Positions 33,428 through 46,842 are shown, numbered from the stretch's first letter. The stretch: 64,000 bases of DNA from Rhytidiadelphus loreus (GCA_947034895.1 OX344761.1:77809839-77873838); one strand, 5' to 3'. Numbers and translations are program-made. Notes: generated by a model not told the origin, from the sequence alone.

Positions 33428-36400
33428 ATGATGATTCGGTTTGTATGACCTAGTAGATGCTTGAGGATTCTACAGGTATGTCCACCTTCAATCTCAACAT
33501 ATGGTTCTAAACTAGAAATTTAGACTATTTCATTAAATCTAGACCTAACCATAGATCCTTGCTTCTAAAAATAAATTGGGTCCAACATCGCTTCATATTT
33601 AGATTCAATTCTTTTAAGTTTCTGGGTCTGTTTTGAATGTTATAAGGAAGATTTTTTTGAAGTGTTTATCAATCGTTTTCTTTGCTTCCAAACATTTTTC
33701 TAGTACCAATTCAGAGTTGAGCTGCTCTATTGACGACTGCCTTACCTTTAACCTTTACTCTCTCTTAAATATCAAACTTCGATTCGGAGTTGGCTTTATA
33801 CAATCTGATCATAGCATGCTGAGGTTTTAATAGTGCTATTCCTTCAATTTCGTGAACGCAATTCTCATTCTTGTATATATTGATCCGTGAGTAAACATGG
33901 TGGGATTCTGCTTGCTCAACAGAACCCTTTATATTGATCAAGAGCTACATGATTGCTGTGGTGTAGATCAGCACCTTCTTGCGGCCTTAGCATCTTGCGA
34001 AACTTGAATCCGAGAGTAGCCTGGTGCTTGATCCCAAGGACAGAACCCCCAATTTGATGAGAGACTTCTCTCTTTTACTTTACTGCGCCGATGTCACTGA
34101 CAGGTATTTCAGTAGTTTACGTAGGTGTTCCTTCTCTATGACTGTTGATGTTTTCACGTTGAAACATCAATCCAATGTTGTATGCACAATACAGAGAGTC
34201 AACATGACATTCTATAGAAGGCAAGAGACGAATTAAGGGGTTAGCTACATTGGATCTACATTGGATCATTTTCTTGCATCTGTGAAACCAAAATGGAGGT
34301 GAAACTGAAATATTTCTTGCAGACTTTTGTGCTTGCTTTATTGATTCAGCGAGTTTCTGTTGCTTCTCATGGGACTCTATCCTAGTTGAGGCAAAGCGTA
34401 CACCAAGTCTGTAAATGGTCTGTAAATGGTCTCATGACGCTACCGAAAATGGTCATGTTGTGAGGCTGAAGAGGCAAAAGAAATTTACTCCATATACTTT
34501 AATGAAGGTTGCATAACATTGTTCAGTTAGGCCTATTTTTCCGAAGAGTTAAGGTAGACAAGCCTATCACCACCCGGATTTGCAATCTGAATATCTTGGG
34601 CCAACTCCAAGAGGGGCACATATTTTTCAGAGGTGTGCGCTTGTTTCATGAATCAGACCCAAGTAGAATTATAATTTTCTGATTAAATTTGTAATTTATG
34701 TGAATTTTTGAAGTGGTTTGCCCTGAAATCATAGAACTGCCCATAGAGTGGAGTTATAAGGGTCCCATAAACAATTCATAACTACCTTTCCGTGTATCTA
34801 ATGGCACTTAAGTATTCACTAATAAAGGATTGACACATTCTATTTATCTAATGGCACTAATAAATGTATTTGCTTTTCATTTTGTTAGAAAATGAATAGA
34901 TTTGGATGAGTTTTGTGGTAGAATTGGGGCCAAAAGTAGAATGATGGAATTATTAGTAGGCAATTGGTAGAAATGGGTAGATCAACCTTATGTCTTTGCT
35001 TGTAGCTAAAGATTCAACAAACATCTCTTGAATGTTAGAAAAATAGGCTTTTAGTAGTTACTTTCTATTGTCTCAAAATAAATCTATGGTTTCTAGTGGG
35101 AAATTGTAGCTAAAGATTCAACAAACATCTCTTGAATGTTAGAGAAATTGGCTTTGTAGTACTTAGGTACATTTTAAATAGTGATTTGGTACATTTTAAA
35201 TGTCAAGTTTGCATGACAAGACTAGCAAAATAATGTTATGTCAGGACTTAATAAATAGATGCCTCCAAAAGATATCCCTAGCTCATTGATGAATAATGTT
35301 ATGTGGGGACATAACATATAGTAGAGCTTTGTTGTGAGAGTAACCACACCTAATAGCAATTCTTTAATCCTTAAACAATGTGAAGGATTGAAAGTGTCCA
35401 GTGGATGACTTTCACTATTAGCGTAGAAAGAAAGAATGCACTTATTGGTCCAAAATTTGGATCATATTTTATTGACTACCTCATTGATAGGCCTTGCTCT
35501 TTCATGGTTAAGCACACAACACTTAATTGGTCAAATTCTTAATAGCAATTGCAAGGAGATCTCAATGCACCAAAGTATGCTTTATTTGTGTATTTTATGC
35601 AAAAATTGAAAAGGGACCAAATTTCTACCAGTAGATGGTTGAAAATCAACACAAATTAGGATGCTAAAGATTGGTACATGTTCTCAAAATCAATATGTAC
35701 TCATAAACCTTGGATAGATGGAGCCTATGACGATGTAATCTTCCTTAATTTATTTTTCTTTGTTTCCTATATTTTGCAATTAAGATCAAGTGAGAATTAT
35801 TATATTATGTTTCAGAGATGAAATCACATGTTTTCAATATAATTCACAAATTTTTCAGAATTATTGGAGATGATTTCAAATTACCATGATTTTTTGAAGA
35901 AAAAGTGAAGAAAATTCATATCTAACTCAAACTTAACTCAATAAATCTGAAATTTTCTATATAGGTGTATATTATAGTGAAGAATATTATAGTGCAAAAA
36001 TATTCCATGTCCTATTATAATAGAAAATTATTAGACCCTAATAATAGATCTAATGTTCAAATTGAAATTAAATGTTTAATTTTAGGAGTTTTTGAAAATT
36101 TCAAATTGGAGTAGAAAACTAGACTCAATAATCTTTATTTCATTAGTTGAGCTAAAATTTCCAAAGATCATTTACATATCTCAAATTCATATTAAGAGCA
36201 AAGATGTATGAGATGCAAAAATCCAATAGAAGGGCTCTTTTTCATTTTTAGCAAATTCTTGGACACCCTATAAGGCTATTCTTGCGTCAATGTGTTATGT
36301 CAAAGAGAATCTTCTCTACCAACTAGAAAAAAGTTGCTTGAAAATTTGTTGCATTACATCCTCCAACAAGCTTGTTTTGTCATCCAAAAGCCTCATTTGG

Positions 36401-36649
36401 GTTCCTCAGGCATTCCAAAGTTAATTGATTGAAACAGCAAGTTGGTCACAATGGACATCATCCTTTTGGTTATTGTTTGAATCATTTGCTTAACAAAAAA
36501 AATCATTGGAGATCAAACTAACATACAAAACCTTTCATTTTCACACAAAATTCCAAAGATGAACATCTTCACTTGTTTTACATCCAAGGATTCTTTGTCA
36601 TTGGTTGTTTAATTTGCTCTAGGCAATTACTGCTTCTTTTAAAGGGATA
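33428..36649. other. Intergenic: 3' region of the topoisomerase gene, then AT-rich DNA
   Basis: 33428-34700 has intermediate composition and may include 3' UTR; I see no domain in its short ORFs. A 40-bp direct repeat (TGTAGCTAAAGATTCAACAA and onward) lies at 35001-35040 and 35105-35144. The remainder is AT-rich without identifiable features. Confidence 0.5.
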
Positions 36650-37140
36650 GGGATAAGGATGTGAAAACCAAACATGAGCAATTAGGGGGTACACATGTCA
36701 TTTTTCCATTGGTTGAGAAAATGGGACAAATGCTTGTAAAATACTCACCCCCCATACCATATTGGTATTTGTCTAAAATTTGTTTGGCTTGCAAACAATA
36801 TGGGATATCTAAAATTTGTTTGTCGTATGTATTTTGTATGTATCTATAAAATTCATATTTGTATTTCACATTAATAACTATATATCCCATATGTTTTTGT
36901 ATGTATTTTGTGTGTATTCCGTATACCATATTATCTGTATTCTGTATTATATATCCCAAAGTGCCAATGGCCAAGATTGTCTCTCACAACGGCAATCAAG
37001 AGTGATTGTTTACTTTTTTAATTGGACATCAACAACATTGGAGGGAGGGGGGGGGGGGCGATTTTTGTTTAATCGAAATAAACTATTAAACGGCTCTAGA
37101 ATTTTTCAAAAAGGGAGAAGGGAAATTGTAGGAACAAGAC
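36650..37140. mobile_element. Possible second copy of the C-run/array/G-run element
   Basis: Contains an imperfect GTATGTATTTTGTATGTAT array (36825-36955), then CAATGGCCAAGATTG and ACGGCAATC steps that mirror 15010-15050, then a 12-G run (37047-37058). Compared with 14920-15345 the order is reversed, as expected for an inverted copy. Termini are not defined. Confidence 0.35.
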
Positions 37141-37299
37141 CTACTTACATCTTTTGAGGGGATAGTCATTCGTCAAATTCATTTAGTCCGTTGCATCGTT
37201 ACAAGGTTGATCAAGATTTTAGACAAGACACTAAATCCTCCATTCAAAGTGAGACCAACACGATAAAAACATAGGTTCTCCGGAGTAAAAGTAAATTCA

Positions 37300-37460
37300 T
37301 GCCCCCTATTTTGTGCCATGTTTATTCTATGTTTATTCTTGATCTTTCCTAGCTAATTTAGGGTGTCTGATTACAAATATGAATTCAAAATTTGCAAATT
37401 TTATCATGTGTGGCATATAAATAAACTCCTATGGGTGTCCTCCAAATTTTAGGGTGTCTA
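37300..37460. repeat. Fragment of the GATTGCAAATATGAATTC repeat family
   Basis: CTAGCTAATTTAGGGTGTCTGATTACAAATATGAATTCAAAATTTGCAAATTTTATCA corresponds motif by motif to the repeats at 46900-47010 and 59970-60090. A shorter inverted partner (CAAATTTTAGGGTGTCTAATTG) follows at about 37444. Between 37460 and 38690 I see AT-rich DNA with an 11-G run at 38178-38188 and no gene. Confidence 0.55.
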
Positions 37461-38692
37461 ATTGAAGTCTGCCCAATTTGGAACAATTCTTCCATTGATA
37501 CTGAAGCCCAGCCACCCATTCTGACTTCAGAAGAAAGCAACAAATCTTCTACTCCAAACCTCCTTTGCAAGGCAAAATAAAGAAATGACAATGAAATTAA
37601 TTTTCATTTGTGTTGGCAATTTGATGCCAAAATCTCTTTTCTTTTCACTTTTTTGTTCATCATTGTTCAAGCACACCAACTTGGAGTGCAAGCAAAGGAA
37701 AAATGGGAAAATGGATTATGGATAGAATCATATTCATTTGTACACATTTACCACTAAAATTTCGTGTCACTAGTAATCTTTATCTAAATTTGGGCAAATC
37801 AAATATTTCTATATAGAAAGCTTTCATTGACAAGTTCATCCATACTATTTTACACCCATTATTTGGGTGTTCATGTAGCCAATGTCAAAATGGATTAAAC
37901 AATAGTGGAAAGAAAGGTCTCATAGATCCCAAGTACACAACTCCAGTATTATATGGCCTTGATTATAATCACTTATAATGCATTTTAGTCCAATCTCAAC
38001 CCTCAAGGGATATAATTTGTTTTAATGTAGAAAATTCTTGTATCCCTTTCAACTAGGAATTCAAAAATGTAATTATATACATGAAATGTTAATTCTTTGA
38101 GGACATTATTAGCAATAAAAGTCTTATTTTATGAATTTTTTAATACACATAGCATAGGCCAAGCTATCCAACTCGGAGGGGGGGGGGGACGCGATAATAA
38201 AAAAAATTAAGATTTTCTAATTATAAATTTTTAAAAACTTCAAATGAGTTTTAATTTTAATTGGAGGGAACTTCTTCTCATATAAATTTTTTTAGTTATG
38301 CATAAGTGTTTCAATTCTTCATATATATATTGTGAAGTTATTTTTAATAAATATGCAACCTAACATTTTCTACATCTCATTTTATATAATTTGTTCTTCA
38401 CCTAGTTTATTGGTCCTTTAATTTGATAACATTTTTATAAAATGCCTTCTCTTAAGCCATTTTAATGTCAATGCCTCATGCATATAATATGAGAGTTACA
38501 TATTTAGGTCATAGACTAGAGAAATGACTACGAGAAGACTTACTAGTAGAGTCAATTAGCCCAATGCCTTCAATCACCCAATTCTACCACTGATCTACTA
38601 GACCCTCCCAATTGCCTCAATCTCCTACCTATTTCCTTAGAGTGTGTAAATCATGTATTTTGGGAAGCAATTACTATAGGTGCTATTGTTAA

Positions 38693-39617
38693 CCCCTAAA
38701 GGACCATTGTCCCCTCAGGGGACAAAATGGATTTTGGGTAGGTTCCTATGATCTCAATTTTTTTATGAAACTTTTTTAAACTTTCTCATAAGATAGAAAA
38801 GCTTATTAGCTTTGTGGGAATATAAATTTTATTTCAATTGGTGCCCAAGAACAAAAGTTATGGCACCTTAAACATAATTTTCACATCACCAGGTAGAAAA
38901 AGAAATCTACAAAAATTTGAAATTAATTTTTTAATTTTTTTTTCTTCTTAAAGATCATATTTTTGTCTACATGTGAATCTTTGATTCATTCTATTCGGAT
39001 TAGTAATGTGAAAGTTATGAACAATCTTGTTTTTTGGGCAATTTAAGCATCTTCTTGAAAAAATAACTTATAGGATTGAATTTTGAATGCAATTTTCAAA
39101 AAAATTCAAATTTTTTTTTGACAAGGTTAAATTTAGAACAATCTCACCGTTGAGAGATTATTGTGTTTCAATCCCATTTTAGAGCTATTAACGATTTAGT
39201 TTTTCTTTCAATCTTGGACCTACTTCTACTTAACAATTTTTTAAAGTATGAAAATCAAGCGGGTTTTTTTTTAATTTTTTTTTTTTAGACTTTCAACTCA
39301 ATTCTTCAACACAATTTTTTTTTAATTCAAGGTCCATGGTGCAAAAAAATTCCACAAATGGCATTCAAAGTCATCTGAAATTGCAAGCTAGTGTTCAAAA
39401 AAACTTTCTTTTTTCAACTTTGAATGCTAATGTCTTTCAATCTGTACGGTCAAACTCCATGAAATTTTTACCTGTACAGTACATCTCGACTAGTAAAGTA
39501 CAAGATCCTACAGTTAGATTCTAAACAAAGTAATTTTTTTTAATTTTTGGATAAACTCTGTAGAAATGACAGTTTTGAGTAGTTTTTGATAGAAGAATGG
39601 TCCTGGTCCTTAAGAGG
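38693..39617. mobile_element. TTAA-flanked CCCCTAAAGGACCA element, 925 bp, best-preserved copy
   Basis: TTAA at 38689-38692 is followed by CCCCTAAAGGACCATTGTCC. The other end reads TGGTCCTTAAGAGG then TTAA at 39618-39621, so the termini are inverted repeats of about 14 nt. It aligns by eye with 997-2145 over most of its length. There is no ORF of note, so it is a non-autonomous DNA element. Confidence 0.85.
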
Positions 39618-39621
39618 TTAA

Positions 39622-40445
39622 ATAAGGACACCAAGTTCACATCTATTAATGAATAGTTTAAGGTTGATTGAGATGGGGTTCAATAAATGTTGATTTACGT
39701 GAGCTTAATTGTGAATAAGTACTTGTCAAAATTAGTTGTAATTTCAACCAATAAAAAAGGTGCTTTTAGAATGCCGAACTTGTGCTTTTATAACACTCAT
39801 CAGTTTTACATTTTTGGTTTGAAAATTCATATCAATTCAAGTTCTTATCAGATTAATATGATTCTAGTTGTATTTCAATCAATTCAACTAATTCTTTCCC
39901 TAAAAAATACATGTAACAATCAGCACATTGCACTAGATACCTAGATTGCAAATCTAGGTGGTCATAGGTTGTTCTACTTTAGTCAAGTTGGACATGAGGT
40001 TCTTCTCATGGATCATTTTCCTCAAGTCTACGCCGCAACCCATGTTATCACTTGGTAAAGAAACTAACTAAATTTCACTCAAATGGCTAAAATTCCACCC
40101 CCAAAAAATCAAGCTAAGGGAGACTTGGTGAGCAAGGGGGACCGGTTTAAAATTTTAAATATTACGTTATGGATTTGATTGGGAATAAGCGGTTTTCATA
40201 GATTTTAGGAACTCCCTTCCTTGAGCTTCTGAGAGGAGCAAAAATGAATTCGAAACAAGTTCAGAGGGAGGCTTGTTGAGCAAGGTGGTTTGAATCCCAG
40301 GTTTTGCAATTGGATTGGGTCAAGTTGCTTTGCTTTGCTTTGCTTCGGCCATAATTCTTGGCTGCAATTCTGTGATTTTGAATCATATACACCAAGCTTC
40401 TATAATAAGCTAATGGACTAGGTAAGGCGAAAAAATAAAAAAATA
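39622..40445. other. AT-rich intergenic DNA
   Basis: No recognisable gene or repeat partner, apart from short GCTTT repeats near 40326-40346. Confidence 0.4.
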
Positions 40446-42265
40446 AAAAAATGTGTGCCCTATTACTTGTGCAATTTAATTTCCATGTTGAAAATTGGAT
40501 TGAAAACAAATAAAAATAACATTAACAAAAAATAATCTCACATTCACCTTAAAATAAATTACTAAGTGGAAGGTGGTACATAGTGGAAAGAAAACCTACG
40601 TCACTTATAACTTTGGAATGAAATTAAGATTTGTCAATCCCAATAATGAAAAAGTCAATCTAATAAGCAACACATCTCTAATGCTCTTTTATTTATTTGA
40701 AAATTCTTCTAAGTGAGTTAAAAAAACTACTTCTAAAATAAAACTAAATTTTTAATCTTGTTGCTTGTGAAATAAAAGTTCTCATGAACTTTCATCTCAC
40801 TTGTCAAAATAGGATGACCGAATAATTCTCTCGTATAGCTATTAGTAAATCCAATCAAATGGAAAAAAAAAACTTTTATTTAAATGTATATTTTTAGCTT
40901 CCTGTTTTGACATTGAAATCACGTATTTTACTGGTTCACTTTTCATGTAAATTATGACTATTTATTCAACATCCTTAGGCCAGGTAGCTTTTGTTGATAC
41001 AAAACCTCCTCACCTTTGGTTTAGGGTTGATAATATTTTGTAGTGCTGCTAATTTTTTAGGTGACGCTAACTTTCTCCCTTCACTATCTAATAGTTACAA
41101 CAAATCACTCTAAGACTTGAACCTCTAACATCACAACAACCAAAAAATGGTAGATGGATGACTTTCAAGATTACTATAGAAATAAAGAATGCACCTATTG
41201 ATCCATAAATTTGATCATTTTTGGCAAACTAAGTACCTTGGTGGTAGGTTTTATTTTGTCTAGGTTAATACTATAAGGACATTACACATCTAAAAGATTA
41301 GATGGATGATTTCACGCTTTATCAAAGCATTACATGAGATTTGGGGCCTCTGGGAGACTGCGAGTTATAATGTTGTGATAACCAGAGAACGTGACTTCTG
41401 TAGTGACACCGCAACAGTCTTACATGGCCGAGAGGTTGCCACTTCATTTCTCAAAAAAAAATTCAACCTTTTTTGCATTTGAAGAATTTTAAAAATAAAA
41501 ATAAAAATTTGAATTTTGAATTTTGAATTTTTGACAGCCGGCCATTCCTTCACTGCAGGGGGAACAATGAAGGAAACAAGCCTGAAACAGTCTTCTGGAG
41601 GCCCCAAATATCATCTAATGAATGCATGTATTGGTCAATAAATTGCATTGATTTAGGCAAAGTAACTTGGTAATAGGTCTCATTGTTTTGAGGTTAACCT
41701 TGTAAAGATACTACAGAACTAAAAGGTGGAATGGATGACTTCAATGTTAACTATAGAAAACTAAAAAAATGCACCTTCTATTGATCCAATAATTAATTAT
41801 AGTATTTTGGTGACTACCTTGATCGTAGGGTTGCATCCATTCAAGGTTAATTTGTCAATTGATATTTTATTTGTTCTTGACTTTTATTTGTTGAAATTTT
41901 GGTATTAGACACGCAGCAATGACAAAATATAACCTATTTCTTATGTATATAAATTCCAACCTTGTTGAGTAATGTTATCCAATGCAAATGATCTAAGTAT
42001 AAAGTACTACACCTAAAATCGCACACTAGAGATTCTTGCCTAAAATGTACTCCCACTATTCACGAGACTCAATAATTGCTTTTAGAAACATTTATTTTTA
42101 GCACTTTGAAAATTCATAGTTTATTCATACGGTGTCCAAAACTACATTCTAACAAAATATAGAATCCCTTTTTACTACCAAATGACCCCACAAAAAATTC
42201 TAATATAATAATGGAAACCATGCTAAATTATTTGTTTGTGCAATCTTAGGTGTAATTTTCTTAAA
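40446..42265 (+). repeat. Large inverted repeat, left arm
   Basis: The reverse complement of this region is found at 45305-46415. Matching landmarks include GTGCCCTATTACTTGTGCAATTT at the outer end, CACATTCACCTTAAAATAAATT, TAGAGATGTGTTGCTTATTA (reverse), AATAAATTGCATTG and, at the inner end, TAGAGATTCTTGCCTAA then TCTTAGGTGTAATTTTCTTAA. The left arm is about 700 bp longer, partly because a MITE (41336-41613) is inserted. The two arms are probably two copies of one transposon in opposite orientation. A relative lies at 52440-52935. Confidence 0.8.
41336..41613. mobile_element. MITE of about 278 bp inserted in the left inverted-repeat arm
   Basis: The ends are inverted copies of each other: GATTTGGGGCCTCTGGGAG on the left, and the reverse complement GATATTTGGGGCCTCCAG on the right. 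It is absent from the matching place in the right arm (near 45930-45970). The interior has GGCCGAGAGGTTGCC and an A/T-rich core like the element at 52551-52848. Target duplication is unclear. Confidence 0.7.
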
Positions 42266-42563
42266 AAGAAGTGCTTCATAATACTAAAGCAATCCCGTGT
42301 TGTGCAAAAGAACGTGCCTCTTCTCATCCACTAAGAGAGTGTCACTTGTCCTTAAAAATCAACTCCATTGAGAAGCTATGTTGAATTGATAAAGAAATCA
42401 TTTGAAAACCTTAGAGTGTGAGCTACGAGCTAATGGAGACTTTCACTACACCGAAAAAGGAAATGTACGCTTCATTTTTTTATAACCCTTAACGTCACAC
42501 CTAGCTCCTCAAATTAGCTTCCTAATGTAATTTCCAAAATTGTAATGTTAAAATAAGGATTAA

Positions 42564-43314
42564 CTACTAAAGTCCAAGGGTTATTTTTTTGTCAATAATC
42601 ATTCAAAACTATCGCTTTTAATGCAAACAACAAAAATTTAAACCGTAGGATCTTGCATTACACTAGTATGAAAATCTCTAAAAGAAATTTCAGAAATTTT
42701 GACCATATTGATCACAAGATGTAAGTATATAAAGTGAAGAAAGTGAGTCTTTTTTGCTCCTAGCCTAACTAAACTCTTAGTTTGAATTTTTTGGTACTAC
42801 AAATTGTGAATATAAAGAATTGAGAAAACTAAATTATTGATGGCTCTAAGATGGAATCAAAACAAACTAATTCTAGTAGTGGAATTGTTCTAGAAAGAAA
42901 ACTAAACAATATGCAACTTCTTTTTTTGAAAAATTGTCAAAAGTGAGTTTATAAATGGATCCAATACATTATTTTTTCTAGAATTTGCTAAGATTGCCTA
43001 CAAAACAAGAAGCTTTATAACTTTCACATTACTTATCCAAATAGAATGAATCAAATCTTTCCACATAAAAAAATATGATCTATAAGAAATAGTGTTTTTT
43101 TTTAAAACTATTTCAAGTTTTTATGTTTTTTTCTGCTATGTGCCGTCAACTATTTTCGACTTATTATGGCATAACTTTTGTTCCCAAGCATTGATTGAAA
43201 CAAAAATTATATTCCCCGAAACCTAACCAATTATCCTATTTTGAAATAGAGGTTTAAAAAAATTTGCCAAAAATTGAGTACTTGCCCAAATCTTCAAGAA
43301 TCCCATGAGGGGTT
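42564..43314 (-). mobile_element. TTAA-flanked family element in reverse orientation, 751 bp
   Basis: TTAA at 42560-42563 and 43315-43318. The left end reads CTACTAAAGTCCAAGGG and the right end reads CCCATGAGGGGT. The interior is the reverse complement of motifs seen in the other copies (CAAAACTATCGCTTTTAATG, GTAGGATCTTGCATTACACT). Non-coding. Confidence 0.7.
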
Positions 43315-43318
43315 TTAA

Positions 43319-44309
43319 GAGGACTTCAAATGTGAATCATGTGAATCATTTTAGAATTAGTTAGGATCAATGAATCCACATTTAGAATAATAAATTCTAA
43401 ATGTACATTTTATATTGTCTCTCCATGTTTTGATCATGGAACTTGGTAGATGTGATGAATCCTTCGTTTTGCTATGAATTAGATAGGATGTGAAATATGA
43501 AAAATTAAATCTCACCATTGGTTATATATAGTGGTGGTTACCACTACTTGCAATTTCTTTTTTAATACTTAGGCTTGTTTGAATCCAAACCTCTTATTTA
43601 TTGTTACTTTGGTATAACTACTTTCTATGGTTGAAATCTATATATAAACTTTTATATTCCTATAAATATTTTCACAAACAAAAATGTACCAAGAATTGCA
43701 AGCTATACATGTTTTCAAAAAAATTGTTTAGAATGTAAAGGTTTGAGGTTACTTTCTACAACTCACCTTCAAATTCTAATAGAATTCAATCGAAATTCAA
43801 AAAAGTATATAGAATAGTTAGAAGAAACAAATTAACAAATTGATATTTACAATGACTCAAGGATTGGTAACTTTGTTGAAGTACCATTGAGTGAAGTCAA
43901 CAAAGGTGTTGTGATGTCTTTAGTTTACATCCATAATTCCCTTTTAAAGTGTCATTCATCAACTATATATAAAACTAAATGTTGAACTTTTCTAAAAATG
44001 GGCTTAAATGAAACTTACTTTTATTTTTCTTAAAGATTCTACATTCTACTATGCATTTGTTGGCCTCAGCCCGCCCCAAGAGGGGAGGAGTTCGCTACTT
44101 GCTCTTTTGTCATCTCACCGCCCACTCAGCAGGCAAGCAAGTTGCTTCCACTGCTGTTGTTGGGACAACTCGAGTGGATCCCAACGGGTAGAAAATGCGG
44201 GGGTTGAAGGGTTCTTCTCTCGCCTTTCATGAGTATTAGGGTGGACCCTCTAGGTCAAAGAAGAGGAGACTTTGGATTGACAAAAGCCACCTCAAAGGAG
44301 TTTGATCGA
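43319..44309. other. AT-rich DNA with an isolated GC-rich block
   Basis: 44065-44265 is conspicuously GC-rich (CAGCCCGCCCCAAGAGGGG, TCACCGCCCACTCAGCAGG). A 74-codon plus-strand ORF (44008-44232) covers it but shows no domain. It might be a fragment of a GC-rich element. The rest is AT-rich with no feature. Confidence 0.4.
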
Positions 44310-44527
44310 GGTAGGAGAAACCAATGGTGTCAGTGGATCCAATGGCATCAATTTCTATAGATGGTAGTAATTTTAGAACTTAAATGTAGGTGGATTGTAG
44401 ATGACTTATTTTTGTTGACTGAAATGATAAGCCATTTATGCTATACTTACATTTAAGTTGTAGAATCATTGCCTTACCTAGAAAGTGATGCCATTAGGTA
44501 CATTGATGCCATTAGGTGCTCCTACCT
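44310..44527. repeat. 218-bp near-perfect foldback hairpin
   Basis: The left arm begins GGTAGGAGAAACCAATGG, contains CCAATGGCATCAA, and runs into GAACTTAAATGTA. The right arm is its reverse complement with scattered mismatches (TACATTTAAGTTGTAGAAT, TGATGCCATTAGGT, ending GGTGCTCCTACC). The arms are about 90 nt with a loop of about 40 nt. It could be a hairpin MITE or a source of hairpin RNA; the sequence alone does not decide. Confidence 0.75.
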
Positions 44528-45304
44528 TAGCTACCATACTCAAGAAGTGAGCTTGTGCTATAAGAATTGAGCCTCTCGTAGTATAACTACATCTTTGTAA
44601 ATCAAGTGTGTATTTATTTGTTCAAAACCCACTCAATAATTCATCTATTAGTCTCAAGTCACTCAAGTTAATTCAATTAGTACCTTGCTAATTGTTTTAT
44701 ATTGCAATTTTCTAATAGGACAAAATGTATTTAAAAAAACTTAATGACTTTAGGGCAAACTAAATACTTCCCTTAAGTTTCTCCCAATATAGCCACAAAT
44801 TTTTTTTTTGTATTTTAAAAAAAGAATTCTAATAGAAAAAATTTAAAAAAATTTAAACTATCCAAGTGGTCTAGAGCCAATATCTGTGGCAGAGTATTTT
44901 TTTATTTTAAAAAAAAATGACTCGGCTATTATTTAAAATACAAATATTATATAAATATGGCTGAACTGCTATTTTAAAATACAAAATATTCTACAATATT
45001 ATTTTTTCCTTGATTATTTTTATTGGCAAAATCCCAAAAGATTTGTCATCTATTTTTAGAAATATCCTGAACACAGTGAGTTGCTTCGTACTACCGTAAT
45101 TAATAAAAATTGTTTTTTCAATTGTTTTTTTTACTGCCAAAGACAGTCTGCTTGTACTACAGACTTCCCCAATCAGGTATGCACACGTGTAGAGCATGCA
45201 TAGCTTCAGTAAGTTCAAATTGGTGTGGATTTTTAATGAGAATAGTGTGGCAGACATCTCCGCCATCACCGCGTCAGCAAAGTGATCAGCTAAGTTAACT
45301 TGAG
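44528..45304. other. AT-rich intergenic DNA
   Basis: A/T homopolymers and tracts of AAAATACAAATATT type. Short ORFs on both strands have no recognisable feature. Confidence 0.4.
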
Positions 45305-46415
45305 TTAAGGTAACTACACCTTAAATCACACAAATAAGCAATTCAGCATGGTTCTCATTATAATAGTGGATTCTTTTTTATGGAGTCATGTTGGTAGTGA
45401 AAAAGGGGATTCTATATTCTCTTAGAATGCATTTTTTGGACACTGTATGAATAAACTATAAATTTTCAAAGTATTGAAAATAGGTGTTTGTAAAAGTAAT
45501 TATAGAGTCTCATGAATAGTGGAAGTACATATTAGGCAAGAATCTCTAGTGTGCGATTTTAGGTGTAGTTACCTTATACTTAGTTTATTTGCATTGGATA
45601 ACATTAGTAAGGATGGAATTTACATACATAAGAAATAGATCATATTTTGTCATTGTCACTTGTCTGGCACTAAAATTTCAATAAAAAAAGTCAAGAACAA
45701 ATAGAAGATCAAATTGACAAATTAACCTTAGAAGGATGTGTCCCCATGATCAAGATAGTCACCAAAATACTGCAATTATTTATTAGATCAATATGAGGTG
45801 CATTCTTTTAGTTTCTATAGTTATCATTGAAGTCATTCATTGCACCTTTTAATTCTCCAATGTCTTTACAAGGTTACACTAGAAATGATGAGACCTGTCA
45901 CCAAGGTACTTTGTTCAAAACAATGTAATTTATTGACTAATAGGTGCACTCTTTGATAAAGAGTGTAGTCATCTATCTAATCTTTAGATGTGCAATGTCC
46001 TTACAATGTTAAACCAAAAAAACTAAAACATATATTGCCAAAAATACACCAAGGTACTTATATTGCCAAAAATTATCAAATTTACGAAGATTTTTATTTC
46101 TGAAAACAAAACGTAGTTTTATTTTAGAAGTCATTTTTTTAACTCACTTAGTTGAATTTTCAAATAAATAAAAGAGCATTAGAGATGTGTTGCTTATTAG
46201 ACTGACATTTTTATTATTGGGATTGACAAATCTTAATTTCATTCCAAAGTTACTAGTGATCTAGGTTTTCTTTCATTATGTACCACCTTCCACTTAGTAA
46301 TTTATTTTAAGGTGAATGTGAGATTCTTTTTTGTTAATGTTATTTTTATGCGTTTTCAATCCAATTTCCAACATGAAAATTAAATTGCACAAGGTAATAG
46401 GGCACATATATGTTT
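45305..46415 (-). repeat. Large inverted repeat, right arm
   Basis: Reverse-complement counterpart of 40446-42265. The inner end reads TTAAGGTAACTACACCTTAA. The outer end reads CATGAAAATTAAATTGCACA then AGGTAATAGGGCAC. It lacks the 41336-41613 insertion and other left-arm sequence. No ORF. From 46416 to 46842 the DNA is AT-rich with no feature. Confidence 0.8.
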
Positions 46416-46842
46416 TTTCATTACAAACCATATAGTCAAAGCAAAAACATATAATTTTTCATTGTGGTTTCTAGAAGAGGACTATTCTTGCCCTTTGGTA
46501 TTCTAATGTGACTCTCTCACTCTCTTATATGGTTCTCAATTTCCAATGGAAATCCAAATGCACCCCTTTGTGATAGTAGTGAAATAATGAATGAACCTTT
46601 TGCAATGTCCAAAGGCAAGCATGTGTGAGTTCATTGAATTCATTAAATAGTGAATAATCTAATTTCAACCCTTTCATCCCCAATTCCAAAACTTTGAGTC
46701 CCAATTACACACTCCATGCAATAAAAACCACATTAGAATGCAATATAATTGAATTGAATCCAAAAATAGAGCTCCAAATTGGGTTGTAGTCCATAATGGA
46801 TTTGCTTACCTTATCTCCTTTTACTTTTCATGGGCTTTCCCT

